From Coprothermobacter sp. (GTDB lineage: Bacteria; Coprothermobacterota; Coprothermobacteria; Coprothermobacterales; Coprothermobacteraceae): a stretch of 5,248 bases of DNA. The notes beneath the pieces are model-generated. The model did no database searches and was not told the origin of the DNA. It worked only from the letters and a program-made list of their open reading frames with translations. Both the position numbers and the translations under genes were made by a program. Location of the stretch: contig DMVM01000090.1 of assembly GCA_003476705.1 (NCBI GenBank), positions 3,020 through 8,267 of the forward strand. The letters are read 5' to 3'. This document shows positions 1 through 5,248 of this stretch, piece by piece (within the stretch, counting starts at the first letter, position 1; each line of letters opens with the position of its first letter).

Positions 1-151
1 TCGTACTTGTCGTTGTCGTTGTTGTAATCACTGATGTTGACGTTGATGTAGGCGTCGGCTGTGGCGCCCCACCTGCAGAGCCAGTGCCATTACTTCCGCT
101 ATTACTGGCCGTGGATGTTTTGCCTTCGCTGCTGCTGCTACTACTGTTGTT
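1..151. repeat. Low-complexity triplet-rich tract encoding the Ser/Thr tail of the LCP protein
   Basis: Two short imperfect triplet runs lie in the 3' part of the LCP gene. On the plus strand, 128-151 reads four GCT, two ACT and two GTT units, coding for Asn-Asn followed by a run of six Ser. Positions 1-26 are a TCG/TTG-type mix that codes mostly for Thr through ACA and ACG codons. Synonymous codons are mixed (AGT/AGC, ACA/ACG), so the tract is more likely selected as protein low complexity than as a pure slippage-prone microsatellite. Confidence 0.5.
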
Positions 152-1189
152 ACCCAACGTTTCCTTGCTTGAGCTGGAATCGGTGGACCGGTTTGTACTC
201 AGCTTAGGCGGATTGACTCCGTTAGCTAACGTTTGCCCCATAGGACCGAATTTCTCTACGTACCAGCTCTTAAGCCACTCCGCATCCCACTGATACACCG
301 AAACAGGAACTCCCAGGTCAAACACACGACTAATGAAAGAATCTCCGCTTAGCACATCGGCTTCGATGTGGGCATCTTTCCATTTGTTTGCTAAACTAGC
401 GATCTCCATCAGACTAACATCAGAAAGCACGTACTTGCTCCACACATCCACTGCACTTGATACAAAACTAGGAGAAAGCTTTGATATTACTTGGTCTTTC
501 AAATCGGTTTCTAAGAGTAAATCGATCTGCCTTTGTATTCTTGTTAAATCTGAGACACGTGTCCTCCCATAATCCCTGATTCGCCAATAAACCAAGAATT
601 CTGTACCATTAAGTGTCTGAGTACCCTTGTCAATGCACGTGTATTTAGGTACCCCTACACCCTGATAGCAATACCTTTGAGGCACATCAACCTTAAGACC
701 TCCCATAAGGTCAACCATTTCAATCACCGTACTGAAATTAACTACCACGTAATGATCTACCGCCACGCCAAAGTTTTGCTTAATGGTTTCAGCAAGTTTT
801 CTCACACCACCATAAAGAAAGGTATGCCCTACTTTTGTCACACCTTTCCCTGGTATATCAACCAAGGAGTCTCTAGGTATGTAAAGCAGGTTAATAGTAC
901 TCCCATGGACAAACGCCAAAATCAGCGTGTCATTGTGTCCCTCGGAACCTGCACCCTTCATTTCTCCCACCGTATCCAAACCAGCTATCAGCCAAACTTG
1001 GTCTCCTTTTGAACCAGTTAAGCTGGAAAATCGTTCAGCGGCACTTGAAACAAGATCAGCTAAATCAACACCTTCTCCTTGAGGCATGATCACCTTCTGA
1101 GCAAAAACTCCACCTACAAAAGACACCAAAAATATAAGTAAGAAACCGATTGCAATGAGAACCTTTTTCACATTCACGCTCATTTTCAT
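1..1189 (-). CDS. LytR-CpsA-Psr (LCP) family wall-polymer transferase, 3' end cut by window edge
   Basis: My own translation of the minus strand gives 396 codons from ATG at 1189, open to the left edge, so the C-terminus is missing. Residues 8-31 form one hydrophobic anchor, which places the rest outside the membrane. The LCP domain covers about 65-225. It shows AGLD at 69-72, Asp87 in a NDTLIL strand, Arg106 in IPRD, VDLMGGLKVDVP at 159-170, LNG at 193-195, Arg203/Arg205 in YWRIRD, and DLTRIQRQ at 214-221. These match the family's polyprenyl-phosphate-binding acidic and arginine positions. Known LCP enzymes move teichoic acid or other glycopolymers from a lipid carrier to peptidoglycan; the polymer here cannot be told. 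Cys174 and Cys185 could form a disulfide. From about 330 the chain becomes a Ser/Thr/Gly/Asn-rich tail that is probably disordered. A second ATG lies two codons in at 1183; neither start has a Shine-Dalgarno. The old name 'LytR transcriptional attenuator' should not be used for function. Confidence 0.9.
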   Translation of the reverse strand, partial: MKMSVNVKKVLIAIGFLLIFLVSFVGGVFAQKVIMPQGEGVDLADLVSSAAERFSSLTGSKGDQVWLIAGLDTVGEMKGAGSEGHNDTLILAFVHGSTINLLYIPRDSLVDIPGKGVTKVGHTFLYGGVRKLAETIKQNFGVAVDHYVVVNFSTVIEMVDLMGGLKVDVPQRYCYQGVGVPKYTCIDKGTQTLNGTEFLVYWRIRDYGRTRVSDLTRIQRQIDLLLETDLKDQVISKLSPSFVSSAVDVWSKYVLSDVSLMEIASLANKWKDAHIEADVLSGDSFISRVFDLGVPVSVYQWDAEWLKSWYVEKFGPMGQTLANGVNPPKLSTNRSTDSSSSKETLGNNSSSSSSEGKTSTASNSGSNGTGSAGGAPQPTPTSTSTSVITTTTTTST

Positions 1190-1225
1190 ATTTAAATTAT
1201 ACACTAAAATGCTCAAAAAACAGCA
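1190..1225 (-). promoter_or_regulatory. Likely promoter of the LCP gene with a -10 box 6 nt from the start codon
   Basis: On the minus strand a perfect TATAAT lies at 1201-1196, preceded directly by TG. It is followed by only TTAAAT (1195-1190) before the ATG at 1189. RNA polymerase normally starts 6-8 nt beyond the -10 box, so the transcript would begin at or next to the ATG, making it leaderless. Consistent with that, no Shine-Dalgarno sequence precedes the ATG. I see no good -35 at 16-18 bp spacing (GCTGTT at 17 bp does not match TTGACA). The rest of the gap to comEC (1202-1290) has a T run at 1220-1215 on the minus strand but no convincing hairpin, so comEC has no clear terminator and read-through into the LCP gene remains possible. 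Confidence 0.5.
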
Positions 1226-1290
1226 TCACTACAGCGAAAACCAGACTTCCAAGCCGAAAATACCCGGCACAGACTGAGCAGCCGCACTCA

Positions 1291-3042
1291 TTAGTTGGAC
1301 AGGCAAGAAACCCTGCCCTGTTCATAGATTATGTCTCCACAGTAGTCTGTTCGGTACACCTTCATGCCTTTACTTTCAAGCACTTTCAGTGTGTCCTTAT
1401 TGGGGTGGCCATAAGAATTCTTACCCACAGAAATTACCGCCACCGAAGAAGTCAAACTCAGCTCTGTAAGTTTGGCTCCATGATGAGGCACAGTAAAAAA
1501 ACTATAATACCCATTAGGCAAGTAAGCTGCCGGCACATCTCCTGTTATGAGTCCATTAAACTCTGGCAAGTAAATCACTTTACTCAGTTCGTTATCTGTG
1601 CCCCCCATTCCAGGTGGTGGCCATACAGTTTCAACTCTTATGGGCCCGAAGCTAATCACATCACCCTTGTATGGATCCATCAACTTGGGGTGAAAAGAAA
1701 GCATAACTTGTTCCTGCATACCATTGTGGTCTTTGTCGTCATGGCTGATTATGAGTCCCAGGTGCCTTATCCCATACCACCTCACATCACGCAAAACTAC
1801 AGCCCTGTCAGAGGTATCTATAAGTAGCCCGTAAGAACCTTTTTGTACCAAGGTTGCTGATCCCTGGCCAACATCCAGGAAGATGACGCGGCTTTGAGCA
1901 GGGAGTAGCAGTAGTGCTATGCACATGAGCACCGGTAACCACCAACGTCTAAGTAATACTGTTAAGGAAACACCAAGAAGAATGACAAAGACCTCTCGAG
2001 AACTAAAATTAAGCACCACCCACGCAGGCCACAGTTCCACCATTTCATGTAGCGACAGAATAGCCATGCCCACCATGTCAACCACGTAACTTAGTAGTTT
2101 TAATGGCATAATCACATACAAAATCCCAAGTGCATACAACAATGTGAACACTGGTACAAATAACACAGTAAAGAAAGCGCTCAGCAGTGAAACAGAATGA
2201 AAGAAAAGCAGGCTCGCCGGAAGTAACGTAAAGCTGATTTTCACGCTCGACCATTTGGAATCGCCCCAGTAAACCACGGCAGCTGCGCCAAGTAAAGACA
2301 ATAAAGATGCCGTGCGGGTAAAAAATAGCGGGTCTAAGCAAGATGCTGCTAAACCCGCGGCGGCAACTCCTCCTAATCCAAGTTTTCTGCCCTTTGGTAT
2401 GGACAGCATTATCCCGTACATGAGTACACTACGCAGCACTGATGCGGAAAAACCGTAAAAGATGATCAGAACGAGGCCGAGTAGCATTGTTGCAACCTTG
2501 TTCTTACTCCACCTATAAACGTAACCCATGAGCAGTGTTGTTTGCAGGCCTGATATGGCAAAAACATGTAAAATGCCTGTCTTTATAGCTTGTTCTTGAA
2601 TTCTTAAAGGTAGAGGATTACCCAAAACTAGTGCATTTAGTAATGAACCCGATTCTAGATTACCCAACCTGTTCTCCATTGCTGATCTGACACGAAACAA
2701 AGGCGTTTCCAAGTTATTCACCTTCACAGGAACAGCGCAGTGGTACTTGTGCCAATTCATTTGGAAAGTACCGCTAAGAACACCAACATCGCTTGAACAA
2801 ACGGGCACAAAACCCCCGTAGTACCCTTTGCCATCCGAGTCCACCACCACAGTACCTTTGAAAACCTGCCCATCCATGCTTATGGATCTGTAAATGCTTG
2901 TGTATCCAAGCAGTACCACGACAAGACCAACAATGGCTATCCAGCGTTTCTTCTTCAAGAAGACAAATAACGGAACGAACATAACTGCTCCCCATGGGTA
3001 AAACCACAAGGCAAAAATCACTGCAATGGCGGTAAGAACCAT
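1291..3042 (-). CDS. comEC: ComEC/Rec2 DNA-uptake channel with C-terminal metallo-beta-lactamase domain
   Basis: This 583-residue inner-membrane protein should carry transforming DNA into the cell as a single strand. Helices at about 3-29 and 34-50 precede a compact extracellular domain (55-110) with Cys82 and Cys102, a candidate disulfide pair like the one known in Bacillus ComEC. The Competence domain spans about 130-370 and includes HVFAISGLQ at 159-167 and GFSASVLRSVLM at 197-208, with many hydrophobic helices. The cytoplasmic metallo-beta-lactamase domain (386-583) keeps DVGQG (390-394), IDT (408-410), HDDKDH (434-439, the HxDxDH form common in ComEC), TGD (500-502), PHHG (519-522), GHP (545-547) and YRTD (563-566), so metal binding looks intact. 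The length is at the short end for the family (often about 700-800), mainly through a reduced N-terminal domain. Gln167 stands where the family usually has His in SGLH. It starts 5 nt after comEA stops; the preceding AAGG directly abuts the ATG, so coupled re-initiation is likely. Confidence 0.95.
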   Translation of the reverse strand: MVLTAIAVIFALWFYPWGAVMFVPLFVFLKKKRWIAIVGLVVVLLGYTSIYRSISMDGQVFKGTVVVDSDGKGYYGGFVPVCSSDVGVLSGTFQMNWHKYHCAVPVKVNNLETPLFRVRSAMENRLGNLESGSLLNALVLGNPLPLRIQEQAIKTGILHVFAISGLQTTLLMGYVYRWSKNKVATMLLGLVLIIFYGFSASVLRSVLMYGIMLSIPKGRKLGLGGVAAAGLAASCLDPLFFTRTASLLSLLGAAAVVYWGDSKWSSVKISFTLLPASLLFFHSVSLLSAFFTVLFVPVFTLLYALGILYVIMPLKLLSYVVDMVGMAILSLHEMVELWPAWVVLNFSSREVFVILLGVSLTVLLRRWWLPVLMCIALLLLPAQSRVIFLDVGQGSATLVQKGSYGLLIDTSDRAVVLRDVRWYGIRHLGLIISHDDKDHNGMQEQVMLSFHPKLMDPYKGDVISFGPIRVETVWPPPGMGGTDNELSKVIYLPEFNGLITGDVPAAYLPNGYYSFFTVPHHGAKLTELSLTSSVAVISVGKNSYGHPNKDTLKVLESKGMKVYRTDYCGDIIYEQGRVSCLSN

Positions 3043-3047
3043 CCTTA

Positions 3048-3758
3048 TTAACGAACCGTAATTAAGTCCTTTATGTCGGCAAACCGTTTCTCGCCGATTC
3101 CAGAAACATTCTTGACTTCTTCGATGGTCTTAAATGGCCCATTGGCTTGCCTGTATTCAACAATGCGAGCTGCCAACGTAGGTCCAATGCCTGGAAGCGC
3201 ATCCAATTGTTTCTCGTCAGCCGTGTTTATGTTGATAAGAGAATTTTTAGAGTTTCCCGCAAATTCGCTGCTGCCGATGACTACTCCCCCAGCATTTTGA
3301 GCCGTGTTTGAGGGTATGCCTTGGCTCGCATCTACACTTTCCTGCCCCACCTTGGGTACATAAATCATCATCTCATCGGCAACATGACTAGCCAAGTTCA
3401 GCCTTGTAAGATCTGCATCATCTTTTGGACCAGCCATGTCTATAACGTCCCCTATACGTTGGGTTGGCTTAGCAGTGTAAACCCCTGGACGATGCACAGC
3501 ACCAGTAATGTAAACACTGACCAGCTCAGGCTCTAGAGCGGTAGAAGCACTATCAGCAGCCGCTGAAGAGGTCTCCACAGATGGTGAACTACTAGCTTGA
3601 GCATCTTTTGAACTAAGCAAACTGGAGGCGCCAAAGCGGTATCCCATCTCAAAGCAAATTGCCCCAACTAAAAAGAAGGCTGCCAACCATGTGGCAGCCT
3701 TCTTCCATCCGTCTCCTAAATTATGAAATTTATTATTTTGTTCGGAACGTAGAAACAC
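3048..3758 (-). CDS. comEA: ComEA competence protein, membrane-anchored double-stranded DNA receptor
   Basis: This 236-residue protein binds incoming double-stranded DNA at the outer face of the membrane and hands it to ComEC. A basic stretch (KK at 19-20) is followed by one membrane segment at about 21-42. A Ser/Ala-rich spacer covers roughly 44-75. An SLBB domain at about 79-137 contains [14 protein letters not shown] flexible linker leads to a tandem helix-hairpin-helix domain (174-236) that opens with ININTA. Its hairpins are [12 protein letters not shown] and [12 protein letters not shown], the usual non-specific DNA-binding elements. Length and order match Gram-positive ComEA. The start is GTG at 3758, inside leuS, with AAGGAAGG 12 nt upstream (3778-3771). 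It is chosen because no ATG or GTG occurs in frame again until Met38, beyond most of the anchor; TTG at codon 25 is the only alternative that would keep part of it. The frame overlaps leuS by 43 nt and reads through a terminator-like hairpin. comEB is absent between comEA and comEC. Confidence 0.95.
   Translation of the reverse strand: MFLRSEQNNKFHNLGDGWKKAATWLAAFFLVGAICFEMGYRFGASSLLSSKDAQASSSPSVETSSAAADSASTALEPELVSVYITGAVHRPGVYTAKPTQRIGDVIDMAGPKDDADLTRLNLASHVADEMMIYVPKVGQESVDASQGIPSNTAQNAGGVVIGSSEFAGNSKNSLININTADEKQLDALPGIGPTLAARIVEYRQANGPFKTIEEVKNVSGIGEKRFADIKDLITVR
3670..3704 (-). terminator. Rho-independent terminator-like hairpin after leuS, inside the comEA frame
   Basis: On the minus strand the arm AAGAAGGCTGCCA (3704-3692) pairs perfectly with TGGCAGCCTTCTT (3685-3673) across a 6-nt loop, giving a 13-bp stem. 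A T run follows at once (3672-3670, five Ts counting the stem end, then AGTT). The plus-strand reading has no T tract after the stem, so it is oriented to stop leuS transcription. It begins 11 nt past the leuS TAG. The same bases encode comEA residues from about Lys19 to Phe29. Confidence 0.75.
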
Positions 3759-5248
3759 TTCTTGTAACCGCCTTCCTTGGACAAGTACTTGGAGAAGTTG
3801 CCACTACTCATAACTGCTTCCCTTACTTCCTCTTCGCTGGCGCCGTTGCGAACAACCACCGTGCCCCTAAATTTTCCGTTTATTTGAACTGCAACTTCCA
3901 CAGTGTTTTCCTGAAGCATGCTTTCATCCCACTGGGGCCAAGATTGTTCGTGAACCGAAGGCGCGTTACCCAGCATTGCCCAAAGTTCTTCCGCCAAGAA
4001 CGGCACAAAGGGCGCTAGTACCTTGGCGAAGGTCTCGAGCAGCGTCTTCACAACCCCGCTACCAACCTTTTCGTCGTAATCCGTTACTTCATTGAGGAAC
4101 TCCATCATGCCTGCAATGGCAGTGTTGAATCGATAGTTATCCTCAATATCCTCAGTAACTCTGTAGATCAGACGGTTCACTGCCCTGAGCGCTTTTTCAT
4201 CGTACTCACTCATTTCCTCGGAAAGCTTACCCATGGAAGCTGCCACAACTTCTTTTACCTCTTCAGCATGCTTCCAGTAGAAGTTCCAAATGCGTCTTAT
4301 GAACCTTACAATACCTTCCAGTCCTTGCTGGCTCCATTCAAAATCCTTTTCAGGTGGCGCCACAAACAGTGTATACATCCTAGCTGCGTCAGCACCATAA
4401 TCCCTCAGGATATCGTCTGGATCCACAATGTTGCCCTTTGATTTCGACATGGCTGAACCGCCCAAAGTTACCATGCCTTGCGTAAAGAGTTTGCTAAAGG
4501 GCTCACTCACCGCCACGTATCCCATGTCTTTTAACGCTTTGGTAATAAAACGGCTGTAAAGCAAGTGCAGTACGGCATGCTCCACACCGCCAATGTATAT
4601 GTCCACAGGCATCCAAAACTCTGCCAGTTCCTTGCCAAATGGCGCTTGTTCGTTATGGGGGTCTATGTACCTCAGGTAATACCACGAGCTGTCCACAAAT
4701 GTGTCCATGGTATCAGTTTCCCGCCGAGCTGGTCCGCCGCACTTCGGACAAGTGGTCCGCACAAACGCTTCATCAGTAGCCAAGGGAGATACCAAATCGC
4801 CAGGTAGGTAATCCACTTCTCTGGGTAAGATCACTGGAAGCTCATCCTCAGGAACGGGTACTGTTCCGCAGTGTTCACAATAAACTACCGGAATTGGAGC
4901 ACCCCAGTACCTTTGGCGGCTTACTAGCCAGTCTCTGAGTCTGTACGTTACAGATTTTTGCCCCAGATTGTGCTCTTCTAAGTACTCAGCCATGAGCTTC
5001 TGGGCTTCCTCGGAGCTTTTTCCTGTGTAGGGGCCACTATTTACCAGCACACCATATGCGGTGAAGACCTCGCCACTCTTTACTTCCTCGCCGTCTTTGG
5101 GAACCACCACCGGTCTTATGGGAATGTTGTATTTAACTGCAAAAGCGTAGTCGCGTTCATCATGAGCTGGCACTGCCATAATAGCGCCTGTTCCGTACTC
5201 TGTAAGCACGTAATCACCAGCGTAAATTGGTATTTTTTCACCGTTAAA
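3716..5248 (-). CDS. leuS: Leucyl-tRNA synthetase, C-terminal two-thirds (5' end beyond window)
   Basis: This cytoplasmic class I synthetase charges tRNA-Leu with leucine. The visible 510 residues (numbered from the window edge) follow the bacterial LeuRS order. The end of the CP1 editing domain comes first, with [16 protein letters not shown] at 18-33, including the conserved editing-site Asp. [10 protein letters not shown] follows at 111-120. Cys pairs at 124/127 and 167/170 probably bind zinc. Next come [16 protein letters not shown] at 178-194 and the ATP-binding loop AMSKS at 266-270. The alpha-helical anticodon-binding domain is at roughly 300-430, and the C-terminal tRNA-binding domain contains VQINGKFRG and FYVPNKIIN near the end. 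The HIGH motif and about 300 N-terminal residues lie outside. The KMSKS loop has Ala for its first Lys. Only five residues separate TQGMV from AMSKS, so the leucine-specific insertion of E. coli or Thermus enzymes is essentially absent. It ends with TAG at 3718-3716, within comEA and 11 nt before a terminator-like hairpin. Confidence 0.98.
   Translation of the reverse strand, partial: FNGEKIPIYAGDYVLTEYGTGAIMAVPAHDERDYAFAVKYNIPIRPVVVPKDGEEVKSGEVFTAYGVLVNSGPYTGKSSEEAQKLMAEYLEEHNLGQKSVTYRLRDWLVSRQRYWGAPIPVVYCEHCGTVPVPEDELPVILPREVDYLPGDLVSPLATDEAFVRTTCPKCGGPARRETDTMDTFVDSSWYYLRYIDPHNEQAPFGKELAEFWMPVDIYIGGVEHAVLHLLYSRFITKALKDMGYVAVSEPFSKLFTQGMVTLGGSAMSKSKGNIVDPDDILRDYGADAARMYTLFVAPPEKDFEWSQQGLEGIVRFIRRIWNFYWKHAEEVKEVVAASMGKLSEEMSEYDEKALRAVNRLIYRVTEDIEDNYRFNTAIAGMMEFLNEVTDYDEKVGSGVVKTLLETFAKVLAPFVPFLAEELWAMLGNAPSVHEQSWPQWDESMLQENTVEVAVQINGKFRGTVVVRNGASEEEVREAVMSSGNFSKYLSKEGGYKKCFYVPNKIINFII
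3771..3778 (-). promoter_or_regulatory. Probable ribosome-binding site for the comEA GTG start
   Basis: AAGGAAGG on the minus strand is a good Shine-Dalgarno match and lies 12 nt before the GTG at 3758, a little farther than ideal. It sits inside the leuS coding sequence and supports the overlapping start, though only modestly. Confidence 0.4.

Noticed and set aside
84..572. Plus-strand open frames at 84-293 and 333-572
   Set aside because: They lie antisense to the LCP gene. The leucine-rich peptide of the first is simply the reverse complement of Ser-rich codons, and neither resembles a protein family.
677..1012. Plus-strand open frame of 111 codons
   Set aside because: It is antisense to the conserved core of the LCP domain, has no recognisable motif and no supporting context.
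1085..1087. Alternative LCP start at Met35, which has a good Shine-Dalgarno (GAAGG, 5-nt spacing)
   Set aside because: It would remove the membrane anchor needed to place an LCP enzyme outside the cell, and the TATAAT box fits the upstream ATG.
1253..1268. Possible terminator hairpin GCCG/CGGC after comEC
   Set aside because: The stem is only 4 bp with an 8-nt loop and no T tract follows directly; it is too weak to call.
1210..1280. Inverted repeat TGCTCA (1210-1215) / TGAGCA (1275-1280) flanking the comEC-LCP gap
   Set aside because: The arms are 6 bp and about 60 nt apart, within chance expectation, with no matching operator family recognised.
1405..1827. Plus-strand open frame of 140 codons
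   Set aside because: It is antisense to the comEC metallo-beta-lactamase domain, whose motifs prove the minus frame.
2078..3007. Extra minus-strand frames at 2078-2341 and 2774-3007
   Set aside because: They are other-frame shadows of comEC and show no family features.
3659..4018. Plus-strand open frame of 119 codons across the leuS/comEA junction
   Set aside because: It is antisense to two well-supported genes and its peptide is not recognisable.

Overview
The window carries four protein genes, all on the minus strand. In transcription order (right to left) they are: the 3' two-thirds of leuS (leucyl-tRNA synthetase), a complete comEA (DNA-uptake receptor), a complete comEC (inner-membrane DNA channel), and a LytR-CpsA-Psr (LCP) family wall-polymer transferase gene that runs off the left edge. 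No tRNA, rRNA, mobile element, CRISPR array or integrase is visible. Nearly all of the window is coding; the only gene-free gap of note is about 100 bp between comEC and the LCP gene.

The organism looks like a bacterium of the Firmicutes or a deep-branching relative. ComEA has the SLBB plus double helix-hairpin-helix layout of Gram-positive competence proteins, and a membrane-anchored LCP enzyme implies a wall with attached glycopolymers. G+C looks mid to high 40s by eye, and AGA/AGG supply 7 of the 12 arginine codons in the visible LCP gene. This would fit a clostridial or Coprothermobacter-like thermophile, but that placement is a weak inference. As I recall, clostridial genomes often keep an LCP gene and comEA/comEC in the leuS neighbourhood, so the cluster is probably ancestral rather than acquired.

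Region by region: leuS occupies 3716-5248 and lacks its N-terminal ~300 residues. comEA (3048-3758) opens inside the end of leuS, with a 43-nt overlap. comEC (1291-3042) begins 5 nt after comEA stops. At 1190-1290 there is a non-coding gap with a TATAAT box only 6 nt before the LCP start codon. The LCP gene fills 1-1189.

ComEA and ComEC work together in natural transformation: ComEA binds incoming double-stranded DNA outside the membrane, and ComEC passes a single strand inward, with its metallo-beta-lactamase domain as the presumed nuclease. leuS is a housekeeping translation gene. The LCP enzyme should attach anionic polymers to peptidoglycan.

The most interesting local structure is a 13-bp perfect hairpin with a U-rich tail. 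It lies 11 nt past the leuS stop codon, but inside the comEA reading frame, where it encodes the start of the membrane anchor. It looks like a leuS terminator that comEA transcription must pass. The second point of interest is the apparently leaderless promoter of the LCP gene. I see no evidence of a wholly novel system; this is mainly a conserved core region with some regulatory oddities.
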